From positions 1 to 62,954 of the forward strand of contig CACMRC010000008.1 of the NCBI GenBank assembly GCA_902615975.1: a DNA stretch of 62,954 nt, in the 5' to 3' direction. The DNA comes from an uncultured Pelagibacteraceae bacterium. GTDB taxonomy: Bacteria > Pseudomonadota > Alphaproteobacteria > Pelagibacterales > Pelagibacteraceae. Below are positions 53,130 through 60,508 of the stretch, piece by piece. Under the pieces are notes generated by a model that worked only from the letters and a program-made list of their open reading frames with translations, did not search any database and was not told the origin of the DNA. Made by a program: the position numbers and the translations under genes. Positions within the stretch are counted from its first letter, which is position 1, and every line of letters begins with the position of its first letter.

Positions 53130-53288
53130 AAAGAAACGTTATCAAAAATTAAAATTAAATAAAACAATTAATTAAACGATTTTTACAGTCTAAAAATGCA
53201 TATCTGTCGCGCGATATAAACGCAAGAGACTCCGCAATAAAAATGTAACAGTCTTTGGTTACGGTTCAATTATTCGGAAAGGAATATT
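53130..53288. promoter_or_regulatory. Promoter region of the small-protein operon
   Basis: A 159-bp gap. It contains an unusually GC-rich patch for this genome (GTCGCGCGATATAAACGC at about 53206-53223) followed by ACTCCGCAAT, which may be a special promoter or RNA element. A GGAAAGGAA ribosome site precedes the ATG of the next gene. No known riboswitch is recognised. Confidence 0.4.
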
Positions 53289-53777
53289 ATGAGAAAAATA
53301 ATACTAACATTAATTTTTACATTAATGTCAATGTCTTCAGTATCATTTGCAGATGGTCATAGTGGAAAAATTAGTCTTGCTGGTTTTTTTGTTGGCGATG
53401 CTAAAGCTATTGTAGATGAAAAAGGTAACATCATGACTTTTACATATGAAGGTCTAAGTGGATTTAATGCAATTGAAGGTACTTCGTTTGGTGATAATTC
53501 ATCACATCATTGTATAGGTGCAGGAACTATTCCAGGTAAAGGTTTTGAAATGGGTCACTGCAAAATAATGTTTATAAATGGTGACACAGCAATAATTTAT
53601 TATGAAATAAAATTAGGTTACTCAATGGAAGGTACTTTTAAATGTATCAGTGGTACAGGTAGATATGAAGGTATCGAATGCAGTGGAACTACAGGTTATA
53701 CGCAAATTAAGCCTGCTCAGGAAGGTAAAATTCATGCAACGAATTATTACAGGGGCACTTATACATTAAAAAAATAG
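53289..53777 (+). CDS. Secreted beta-rich protein of unknown function
   Basis: A 162-residue protein with a signal peptide cleaved near residue 21 (SFA-DGH). The mature part is beta-rich with repeated Gly-rich turns and four Cys (HHCIG, GHCKI, FKCIS, IECSG) that could form two disulfides. The ending GTGRYEGIECSGTTGYTQ resembles the beta-barrel of allene-oxide-cyclase-like proteins, but this is a weak guess. It is the first gene of a co-directional run of small genes up to 56.3 kb. Confidence 0.65.
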   Translation: MRKIILTLIFTLMSMSSVSFADGHSGKISLAGFFVGDAKAIVDEKGNIMTFTYEGLSGFNAIEGTSFGDNSSHHCIGAGTIPGKGFEMGHCKIMFINGDTAIIYYEIKLGYSMEGTFKCISGTGRYEGIECSGTTGYTQIKPAQEGKIHATNYYRGTYTLKK

Positions 53778-53786
53778 GAAAATAAT

Positions 53787-54161
53787 ATGAAAAATATAAT
53801 AATAACTTTATTCAGTGTTTTATTTCTAACATCTACATATGCAGATATGAATGATAGTGATAAAAATAGAGCTTGGGAATGTAGTGGTATTTACATGGCT
53901 AACTATTTCTTACCTTCAGGGGAAATATTTGAATATAGTATGAAAGAAAAATCTATGGCATCTGTAAAAGTTTTAAAAGCTTATGCTTTAGAAGTAGGAA
54001 TTCCTGAAAAGGAATGGGATGAAGGCGTAAACAAAGCTGTTGATAAGCATTATGGCTCTAAATTTGACGAGTCTAAAACTAATGCATGTCACGACTTTGT
54101 AAATTCAACAATACCAAATGGAGAAGATAGAGTTAAAAAGGTAGTTCAAACTCTATATTAA
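53787..54161 (+). CDS. Small secreted protein of unknown function
   Basis: A 124-residue protein with a signal peptide ending TYA near residue 19. The mature part is helical and charged and contains two Cys (WECSG and NACHD) that could pair. No known family is recognised. It lies 9 nt after the first secreted protein with an AGGAAAA ribosome site, so both are probably made together in the periplasm. Confidence 0.6.
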   Translation: MKNIIITLFSVLFLTSTYADMNDSDKNRAWECSGIYMANYFLPSGEIFEYSMKEKSMASVKVLKAYALEVGIPEKEWDEGVNKAVDKHYGSKFDESKTNACHDFVNSTIPNGEDRVKKVVQTLY

Positions 54162-54179
54162 CAAAAAAAAGGAGAAAAA

Positions 54180-54464
54180 ATGGAAAAAGAAATGTTAGTA
54201 GTAGCAAAGTTAAAAGAAGGTACTTTTGAAAAATTCATGGGATTCATGCAATCTCCTGAAGGACTTGCTGAAAGAGCAAAAGTTGCAGTTGTTGAAAAAA
54301 CAATTGGAACTGTAACTCCAGACAAAAGTACTGTAATGTTTAAAATATTTTGTACTGATGAAGCTGCACTTCATAAGTTTATAGAAGGTACTGAGGTATC
54401 AAAACCAATAATGGATGAAGTTTTAGACAGTTACTCAATATATGATTTAACTAAGGTTAAATAG
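54180..54464 (+). CDS. Small ferredoxin-fold-like protein of unknown function
   Basis: A 94-residue cytoplasmic protein. The pattern MLVVAKLKEGTFEKFMGFMQSPEGLAERA followed by a strand and KSTVMFKIFCTDEAALHKFIEG fits an alpha/beta sandwich like the ABM/dimeric ferredoxin-like fold. A perfect AAGGAG ribosome site precedes its ATG, suggesting high expression. It sits between the secreted proteins and an NTF2-like gene. The function is unknown. Confidence 0.6.
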   Translation: MEKEMLVVAKLKEGTFEKFMGFMQSPEGLAERAKVAVVEKTIGTVTPDKSTVMFKIFCTDEAALHKFIEGTEVSKPIMDEVLDSYSIYDLTKVK

Positions 54465-54475
54465 AAAGGAATAAC

Positions 54476-54796
54476 ATGTCTATATTAGAAAAATATAGTG
54501 CTGCATTAAAAAATAAAGATGAAGCAGTAATGAATGAGCTTTTGCATGACGATTTTAAATTCACAATGCACAAGTCAGGAAATGTTTTAACCAAAAGTGA
54601 TGTTATCAAATGGGCGATGAGTGGTGATATTAATCAAGATAAGGTTAGAATTGTTTATGAAAATGACGAAGTTGGTATTCACCATGCCTTTGTAACATTT
54701 AATGATGGTAATGTTGAGGCGGTAATGGCAGTTTATAAATATGACAATGGAAAAATTGTCAGTTTAGAAACTGGTGCTACACCAATGCCAAAATAA
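54476..54796 (+). CDS. SnoaL/NTF2-like small protein
   Basis: A 106-residue protein with a cone-like alpha+beta fold of the NTF2/SnoaL type: helix LEKYSAALKNKDEAVMNELL, then HDDFKFTMHKSG and the sheet strands HHAFVTFNDGNVEAVMAVYKYDNGKIV. Members bind or isomerise small hydrophobic molecules, or act as scaffolds. No catalytic residues can be assigned. The stop is directly followed by the GTG of the next gene, so the two are linked in translation. Confidence 0.65.
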   Translation: MSILEKYSAALKNKDEAVMNELLHDDFKFTMHKSGNVLTKSDVIKWAMSGDINQDKVRIVYENDEVGIHHAFVTFNDGNVEAVMAVYKYDNGKIVSLETGATPMPK

Positions 54797-55387
54797 GTGA
54801 GTGAAATTGATTTTTATTTTTCGATAGGAAGCACATATACCTATCTATCCGTAACTAGAATACTTGATGTTGAAAAACAACATCAAGTAAAATTTAACTG
54901 GAAACCTTTTTCAGTAAGAGCAATCATGAAAGAGATGAATAATATCCCATTTCCAAAGGATAAAATTAATAAAGTTAATTATATGTGGAGAGATATTGAA
55001 AGAAGAGCTGAAGGTTATGGTTTTTTTGCTAAAACGCCAGTTCCCTATCCATTATCAGAATTTGATTTAGCAAACCAAATTGCAATCCTTGGTTTTGAAA
55101 AAGGTTGGGGAGAAAAATTTGTTATTCTTACTTACAAAAAATGGTTTCAGGAAGGTAAAGAACCAGCGATAGAACCAAGTATTTCTGAAGTTTTTTCAGA
55201 ATTAAACTTAAATAAAAATGAAATCATCTCTGAAGCAAAATCCTCAGATATAGAAACAAAGTATAATAAAAACACAAACTCGGCTCGTGAAAATAAAATA
55301 TTTGGTAGCCCATCTTTTATTGTAAAAAATGAACTCTTTTGGGGAGATGATAGAATGGAAGATGCAATTAAATGGTCTCTTAAATAA
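54797..55387 (+). CDS. DsbA-fold protein of the 2-hydroxychromene-2-carboxylate isomerase/GST-kappa family
   Basis: A 196-residue DsbA-like protein. The start EIDFYFSIGSTYTYLSVTR has the S-x-Y-x-Y-L pattern of HCCA isomerase and kappa-class GST, and the later KIFGSPSFIVKNELFWGDDRMED with the cis-Pro is typical. It binds glutathione in known members and isomerises aromatic ring-fission products. Here no other aromatic-degradation genes are near, so a stress or general GST role is also possible. It begins with GTG right after the preceding stop. Confidence 0.82.
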   Translation: MSEIDFYFSIGSTYTYLSVTRILDVEKQHQVKFNWKPFSVRAIMKEMNNIPFPKDKINKVNYMWRDIERRAEGYGFFAKTPVPYPLSEFDLANQIAILGFEKGWGEKFVILTYKKWFQEGKEPAIEPSISEVFSELNLNKNEIISEAKSSDIETKYNKNTNSARENKIFGSPSFIVKNELFWGDDRMEDAIKWSLK

Positions 55388-55425
55388 TTCTATATATTCT
55401 CCTTAAATTCATTTAAAGTCTCGAA

Positions 55426-55758
55426 ATGAGTCTTGCAACTTCATATTTATTTTTAGGCATAGCAGTTTTTTTGGGTGTTACCTCAAATAGTTTTGCTAAA
55501 AGCGCTGAAGGCTTTACTATTCTTTTTCCAAGTATAATTACAGCAATCACAATTGTATTATGTATGTACGCACTTTCATTGGTAATGAAAAATATTCCCA
55601 TGGGAATTACTTATGCTTCCTTTGCAGGCTTAACAATTATAGCAACTGTTGTCGTGGGTATAATTAGATTTAATCAAGTACCCAATTTATATTCATTAAT
55701 TGGTTTGGCTTTTATTATTGTTGGTGTTTTAATGGTTAACCTGTTAGGTAATAATTAA
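55426..55758 (+). CDS. SMR-family-like membrane protein (copy 1), TM1 Glu missing
   Basis: A 110-residue protein with four membrane segments of the small multidrug resistance family: AKSAEGFT after TM1, GITYASFAGLT in TM3 and NLYSLIGLAFIIVGVLMVN in TM4. It lacks the otherwise essential Glu of EmrE TM1 (Glu14): the aligned position is Gly17, and no acidic residue is in TM1. The protein cannot use the standard proton-coupled mechanism. It is paired with a second SMR-like gene 3 kb-operon partner at 55990, with a DUF2798 gene between. Substrate unknown. Confidence 0.85.
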   Translation: MSLATSYLFLGIAVFLGVTSNSFAKSAEGFTILFPSIITAITIVLCMYALSLVMKNIPMGITYASFAGLTIIATVVVGIIRFNQVPNLYSLIGLAFIIVGVLMVNLLGNN

Positions 55759-55759
55759 T

Positions 55760-55987
55760 ATGATTAATAAAAAATATGCTCAACCCTTATTCATGATTTT
55801 TATGTCCTTTGGCATGAGCGTGATTATGAGTGGCGTTGTAGTTGCTGTAAACACCGGAGTTACAGATGGCTTTTTAGGTAGATGGTTTTATTCTTGGATG
55901 TTTGCATTTCCAATTGCATTAATTGCTGCATTTACAATGGCTCCGATAATGAGACCGCTAGTTAATAAAATTGCTTCAAAAGAATAA
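55760..55987 (+). CDS. DUF2798-family small membrane protein
   Basis: A 75-residue protein with two membrane segments. The start YAQPLFMIFMSFGMSVIMSG and the second segment WMFAFPIALIAAFTMAPIMRPLV match the DUF2798 family. Its function is unknown. It is exactly between two SMR-like genes with one or two bases of spacing on either side, so it may be an accessory subunit of that transporter pair. Confidence 0.75.
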   Translation: MINKKYAQPLFMIFMSFGMSVIMSGVVVAVNTGVTDGFLGRWFYSWMFAFPIALIAAFTMAPIMRPLVNKIASKE

Positions 55988-55989
55988 TC

Positions 55990-56325
55990 ATGAAACCGTT
56001 GTTAGGATATTTATTTTTAGCTAACGGAATTATTTTTGGTATCGCGTCAAATAGTTTTGCTAAAATTTCTGAGGGATTTACTAAATTAACTCCATCTGTT
56101 TTGTGTATATTGTTTATGTGTATTACAATGTTTTCAATTGCAAAAGCAATGTCTGCACTACCAGTTGGATTTGCATACTCTACTTATAGTGGTTTAACAG
56201 TTACAGGTGTTGTCCTTTTTGCAGTATTAAAATTTAATCAAGTACCTAATCTCTATGGAATAATTGGAATAATTTTAATCATTATTGGTGTAATAATGGT
56301 TAATTATCTTGGACGACTAAACTGA
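55990..56325 (+). CDS. SMR-family-like membrane protein (copy 2), TM1 Glu missing
   Basis: A 111-residue SMR-type protein closely related to the copy at 55426. Shared stretches are SNSFAK-x2-EGFT, and FNQVPNLY in the TM3-TM4 loop. Again TM1 has no Glu; Gly17 occupies the EmrE Glu14 site. The two copies and the DUF2798 gene form a tight operon (spacings of 1-2 nt), as in known heterodimeric SMR pairs. The gene overlaps a convergent DUF952 gene by 22 bp. Confidence 0.85.
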   Translation: MKPLLGYLFLANGIIFGIASNSFAKISEGFTKLTPSVLCILFMCITMFSIAKAMSALPVGFAYSTYSGLTVTGVVLFAVLKFNQVPNLYGIIGIILIIIGVIMVNYLGRLN

Positions 56326-56675
56326 TACTTCTTTAAAATCTCTGGAAGCTCATGACTTCCATCCTCATTTAATGATAGCTCATATTCATTCACAACTGTG
56401 CTAGTATCTAAAGGTGAATATAAATGAGGATACATATCTCCATTGGATGCTTGTTCCCACAGTAAATGTTCAAGCTTAAAAGCATTTACTCTTAACAAGA
56501 TTAGATTTTCTTTTTTGGGGTAATGTTTATTTAAAGTTTCCTCTACCTGATCCTCTTCTGAAAAGTGAATATATCCATCTTTAATATCTTTTTCTGACCC
56601 ACCATAAGTTCCAGATTGTTTGGCCTTTTGCCACTCATCTTTGTCTATAACTTTGAAAATAAATTCTAAATTCAT
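56304..56675 (-). CDS. DUF952-family protein
   Basis: A 123-residue cytoplasmic protein of the DUF952 family: FIFKVIDKDEWQKAKQSGTYGGSEKDIKDGYIHFSEEDQVEETL is the typical first half, followed by LLRVNAFKLEHLLWEQASNGDMYPHLY. The fold resembles ADP-ribosyltransferase-like proteins, but the function is not known. It lies 1 nt downstream of the DUF924 gene and belongs to the same short operon as the phosphatase. Confidence 0.85.
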   Translation of the reverse strand: MNLEFIFKVIDKDEWQKAKQSGTYGGSEKDIKDGYIHFSEEDQVEETLNKHYPKKENLILLRVNAFKLEHLLWEQASNGDMYPHLYSPLDTSTVVNEYELSLNEDGSHELPEILKKYQFSRPR

Positions 56676-56676
56676 T

Positions 56677-57240
56677 TCACCAAGAAGAATTTGGACCTTT
56701 TAAGAATTCTATTTCTTCCTCAGTAGATTCTCTTCCTAAAATTTCATTTCTATGAGGATATCTATGAAATTGTCTAATTACTTTTGTATGATCTTGCCAA
56801 AATTTTTTTATTTCATTGTATCCTTCGTGTTCTCTTAAATATTTGTTTAACAAATAATAAGCCATTTCATGATCACTAATTTCCTCACTATGAATTAAAG
56901 GTAACAACATAAATAATCTTTGATTTACATTCATAGCTTCTAAATAACCTGAATAAACTGCATCATTTACAATCAATCTAGTTTTTTGATCTTGAGCAAA
57001 AGCTTTTTTGTCATTTCTAAACATATTTCTTGAAAACTGATCAAACAAAATTACTAACGCCAGACAACTCATAGGATTATCTTGCCAATCATCATATTCA
57101 TTTTGATACGCTAATTCATAGTCTTTTAAAAAATTGTCTTTTATTTTTTGATCAAACTTTTCATCTTTTTTGAACCGCATTTCAGATGGGGTTTCTTTAA
57201 ACCAGAAATCTAGAATTACTTGTGCTCTTTCTGGTATCAT
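56677..57240 (-). CDS. DUF924-family protein
   Basis: A 187-residue helical protein of the DUF924 family (TPR-like fold), with ILDFWFKETPSEMRFKKD, LALVILFDQFSRNMFRND and RLFMLLPLIHSEEISDHEMA as the recognisable blocks. It is widespread in Proteobacteria and of unknown function. Its ATG overlaps the stop of the phosphatase-family gene by 4 bp (ATGA), so the three genes form a coupled operon. Confidence 0.88.
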   Translation of the reverse strand: MIPERAQVILDFWFKETPSEMRFKKDEKFDQKIKDNFLKDYELAYQNEYDDWQDNPMSCLALVILFDQFSRNMFRNDKKAFAQDQKTRLIVNDAVYSGYLEAMNVNQRLFMLLPLIHSEEISDHEMAYYLLNKYLREHEGYNEIKKFWQDHTKVIRQFHRYPHRNEILGRESTEEEIEFLKGPNSSW

Positions 57241-58043
57241 TCAGCTAATGGTTTTAATAATTTTAAAATTTTTTTATGATTGGCTTTATTATTTGAAACA
57301 ATAATATTTCCTCCAACAACAGGGTTTTTATTTCCCCAAGTCGTTACTATTGCTCCTGCTGCTCTTACAATTGGCATTATAGGATGAATATCCCAAATCT
57401 TGTTTGCGCATTGTGCAACTATTTCAAGCCTACCTTCTGCTAACTGACAATAAGTCAATGCATCAAAACATGGAAATTGCATTCTTTTAATAAATTTTTG
57501 AATTTTTGATTGTTGCTTTAAAGTTAATTGATTATGAAAAGCAGCAGCTAATTTTGCATTCGTAAAATTTAATTTTGAGTTAACTTTAAGTTTTCTTTTT
57601 TTATTATTTTCAAAAACATATGCAGAATTTTTATTCAAATTTAAATAATATTTTCTCATTTTGGGAAAATTTGCTAATCCTAAAATTGGTTCTCCATTGT
57701 AATTTAATGAGATGAGATTGCTCCAACTAGGATTACCTACAACATATGATCTAGTTCCATCAATTGGATCAATCACCCAAGAAAATTCACTTTTGGTATT
57801 TTTATGACCATATTCCTCACCTATAATTTGGTGATTTGGAAATTTTTTTGAAATTTTTGATCTTATGAATTTTTCAAAGGCTTTATCTGATGTTGTTACA
57901 GGATCGTAACCTTTGCCTTTCATCTTGTTAGTTATCTTGAATGGCTTATCTAACTTGGCGTAATAAAACTTAGTTAAATCTTTAGCAAGTTGATTTAAAA
58001 AGCTTGCGTATATTGGATATTTTTTTGTATCAAATTTTTTCAC
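57237..58043 (-). CDS. Inositol monophosphatase family enzyme, HisN-like histidinol-phosphatase
   Basis: A 268-residue magnesium-dependent phosphatase. The metal sites are GEEYG and WVIDPIDGTRSYVVGNPSW, and the last metal Asp is in WDIHPIMPIVRAAGAIV. The DPIDGT-R-SYV pattern is closer to HisN-type histidinol-phosphate phosphatase than to classic inositol phosphatase. It could dephosphorylate histidinol phosphate, which would complete histidine synthesis in organisms with no other such enzyme. Inositol- or nucleotide-phosphates are alternatives. It opens an operon with DUF924 and DUF952. Confidence 0.85.
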   Translation of the reverse strand: MKKFDTKKYPIYASFLNQLAKDLTKFYYAKLDKPFKITNKMKGKGYDPVTTSDKAFEKFIRSKISKKFPNHQIIGEEYGHKNTKSEFSWVIDPIDGTRSYVVGNPSWSNLISLNYNGEPILGLANFPKMRKYYLNLNKNSAYVFENNKKRKLKVNSKLNFTNAKLAAAFHNQLTLKQQSKIQKFIKRMQFPCFDALTYCQLAEGRLEIVAQCANKIWDIHPIMPIVRAAGAIVTTWGNKNPVVGGNIIVSNNKANHKKILKLLKPLAE

Positions 58044-58110
58044 AATGAACTCTTACTATTTAATTTATGTTGATTAAAGTTAAATTTTAAATAATCCTTG
58101 GCTTACTATT

Positions 58111-59214
58111 ATGAAAATTGAGCTAATTGAAAATAAGGTTTATTTTAATAATGGATCTGAAAAAAAAGAAATTCACCCGTTCTGGTTACGAGAAAGAGTT
58201 AATGGTGAGGAGTATTTAGATAAAGGAACTCAGCAAAGACTTTTTGATCCTACCTTTTTAAGTAATGATATATCAATTAATAAAGTAAACCTTAATGAAA
58301 AATACTTAGAGATTAATTTTAATGATGGTGTTAATTCAAAATTAGAAATTGATAAAATTACTTCTGAATTTTCAAAAGAAGATATTGTAATAAAATCTAT
58401 TGAAAAAACTAAATGGAACTCCTCTTTAAAAAATATAAAAAATTTTGAATATCAAGAAAATTTTTACGAAAGTAAAGAGATGCACGATCTACTTGTTTCG
58501 TTTTACAAATATGGTTTTGTAATAATTAAAAACATTCCAACATCTAAAAATTATATTGTAGAATTTGCAAATTCTATAGGCAGTGTTCGAAGAACAAATT
58601 TTGGTGAATATTTTAATGTAAAATCTAAACCTGATCCAAACGATCTTGCTTATACATCCTTAGCTTTAGCACCTCATACTGACAATCCTTACAGAAATCC
58701 TGTACCATGTATTCAAATTTTACATTGTATAGAAAGTAAAGTTTCAGGAGGATTATCAACATTGGTAGACGGTTATACAGTTACTGAAGATTTAAAAAAT
58801 CAATACCCAGAATTTTATAAAATTTTAACTGAAGTAAAAGTTAGATTTAGATTCATAGATAATGAAGTAATTTTAGAAACTATCTCTCCTTTGATTGAAC
58901 TAAACGAGGATAAGAGTTTCAAGCAGGTAAGATTTAGTCCTAGATTAGACTATGTTCCAGTTTTAGAAAAAGAAAAATTAGATCTTTACTACCAAGCAAG
59001 AAAAAAAATATCCGAAATGTATAATTCAGATAAATATAGAATTGAATTCAAACTCGAGCCAAAAGACTTAATGATAATGGATAATCACAGACTTCTACAT
59101 GGAAGAACAGCTTATGAGACAAAAGAAGGTGAAAGATTTTTACAAGGTTGTTATATTGATTATGATAGTACCGAGGGAAAACTTAGACACTTAAAAAGAA
59201 AGTTTAATCTTTAA
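58111..59214 (+). CDS. Gamma-butyrobetaine hydroxylase-like 2-oxoglutarate dioxygenase
   Basis: A 367-residue enzyme with an N-terminal DUF971-like zinc/partner domain (about 1-90; EIHPFWLRERV) and a C-terminal TauD/TfdA domain. The Fe ligands are visible as H and D in LAPHTDNPY and the distal His in MDNHRLLHGRTAY, followed by the 2-oxoglutarate Arg in GERFLQGCY. The architecture matches gamma-butyrobetaine and trimethyllysine hydroxylases of carnitine synthesis. A gamma-butyrobetaine-like quaternary amine is the likely substrate, but other betaines are possible. Confidence 0.87.
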   Translation: MKIELIENKVYFNNGSEKKEIHPFWLRERVNGEEYLDKGTQQRLFDPTFLSNDISINKVNLNEKYLEINFNDGVNSKLEIDKITSEFSKEDIVIKSIEKTKWNSSLKNIKNFEYQENFYESKEMHDLLVSFYKYGFVIIKNIPTSKNYIVEFANSIGSVRRTNFGEYFNVKSKPDPNDLAYTSLALAPHTDNPYRNPVPCIQILHCIESKVSGGLSTLVDGYTVTEDLKNQYPEFYKILTEVKVRFRFIDNEVILETISPLIELNEDKSFKQVRFSPRLDYVPVLEKEKLDLYYQARKKISEMYNSDKYRIEFKLEPKDLMIMDNHRLLHGRTAYETKEGERFLQGCYIDYDSTEGKLRHLKRKFNL

Positions 59215-59791
59215 ACAAATTTTCTATTTGAGCTTCAGCCTCTTTGATTGATTTTTCATAATCTAGTGCCATTTGATCTGCACTAATTATATCTACTTTT
59301 TCTATACCAAAAAAATTAAGAATAAATTTTAACCAAGGAGTTAAAAAATCCTCTGAACTATTTAGTTTTGTTCCTCCAGAAGTAATAACTAAATAAGCAT
59401 GTTTGTTTTTTAACAACCCCTCTCTTCTACCATTTGGTTTAAATCTAAAAGTTTCACCTATTCGAGCAGCTAAATCCGACCAAGCTTTAAGAGTTGCTGG
59501 TGGTCCATAATTATAAATTGGTGCTGAAATAATAATGACATCACTCTCTTTTAATTCTTTTACAAGCTTGTCAGAAAGCTCAAACATTTTCTTATGTTCT
59601 TCTGTTTGGTCTTTTTCATCTATATTCATTCCAGATTCTGTAAGCCCACTTACAAAAAGCATCTCATCATCTAAATCTCTATAAATTACTTCATCTTCTG
59701 GTTTTTTAATTTTATCTAATAGTTTTTTTGCTAAAGCTCTTGAGGTAGAGCCTTTTTTTCTAGCACTGGAATCTATTTGATAAATCTTCAT
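59204..59791 (-). CDS. Flavodoxin-fold NAD(P)H oxidoreductase (azoreductase-like)
   Basis: A 195-residue protein of the AcpD/AzoR family: KIYQIDSSARKKGSTSRALAKKLLDKI binds FMN phosphate, and VIIISAPIYNYGPPATLKAWSDLAARIGETFRF is the usual second motif with the PMYNF-type loop. It reduces quinones or azo compounds with NAD(P)H in the cytoplasm. It overlaps the dioxygenase gene convergently by 11 bp and lies 9 nt downstream of ccdA. Confidence 0.9.
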   Translation of the reverse strand: MKIYQIDSSARKKGSTSRALAKKLLDKIKKPEDEVIYRDLDDEMLFVSGLTESGMNIDEKDQTEEHKKMFELSDKLVKELKESDVIIISAPIYNYGPPATLKAWSDLAARIGETFRFKPNGRREGLLKNKHAYLVITSGGTKLNSSEDFLTPWLKFILNFFGIEKVDIISADQMALDYEKSIKEAEAQIENLFKD

Positions 59792-59800
59792 TAATACTTT

Positions 59801-60508
59801 TTATCCGAATTTTTGCATAAATGGAAAGATTTCAATTATATAAAATCCAATTGCTTGTAATTGATTGGTTAAAATTAAAATACCTGTAACTAAAAGAGTT
59901 ATTCCACCAATTTTTGAAATTAAATTTATGTTTTTCTTAAAATTTTTAGAAAATAATAAGAACCTTTGAATTAAGTATCCAGACAAAACAAAAGGAATAG
60001 CAAGACCTAATGAATAAGAAATTAACAAGATTACAGCTCTTGATAAAGTTTCTTCAATAGATGCTAAAGCTAAAATTGAACCTAAAATTGGACCAATACA
60101 TGGTGTCCAGCCAAAACCAAAAGCAACACCTATAACATATGGAAAAAGAATATTTCTTGATTCTTTTGCATCAAACCTTTTTTCAAAATTTAAATATGGA
60201 ATATTGATAATTCCAATTAATTGAAGCGAAAAGATTATAATAATTACTCCGGCTGAAATTCTTAAAACTTCTGAATTTTGTAATAGCGCCTGTCCCAAAA
60301 AAGATGCTGATGCACCTAAAAGAACAAATACAGTTGAGAAACCTAAACAAAATAAAATTAATGGAAAAAAATTGATTTTTTTTTGATTTAAAATTTCTTG
60401 TAAAGATTGACCAGAGATATAAGAAATATATCCAGGTATTAAAGGTAGAACGCATGGAGATAAAAAACTTATAAGTCCTGCTCCAAAAGCAATTAAGTAT
60501 TCAAACAT
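59801..60508 (-). CDS. ccdA: Cytochrome c biogenesis protein CcdA
   Basis: A 235-residue membrane protein with six segments and the redox Cys in SFLSPCVLPLIPGY (TM1) and GFGWTPCIGPILGS (TM4). It carries electrons from cytoplasmic thioredoxin to periplasmic thiol proteins for cytochrome c maturation. The length is typical. The stop of the upstream ppc gene is adjacent, which suggests co-transcription, though the functions are unrelated. Confidence 0.95.
   Translation of the reverse strand: MFEYLIAFGAGLISFLSPCVLPLIPGYISYISGQSLQEILNQKKINFFPLILFCLGFSTVFVLLGASASFLGQALLQNSEVLRISAGVIIIIFSLQLIGIINIPYLNFEKRFDAKESRNILFPYVIGVAFGFGWTPCIGPILGSILALASIEETLSRAVILLISYSLGLAIPFVLSGYLIQRFLLFSKNFKKNINLISKIGGITLLVTGILILTNQLQAIGFYIIEIFPFMQKFG

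Noticed and set aside
53130..53288. Glycine or SAM-type riboswitch before the small-protein operon
   Set aside because: I searched for the known SAR11 riboswitch-like folds by eye here and in the other gaps and found none with the expected conserved core.
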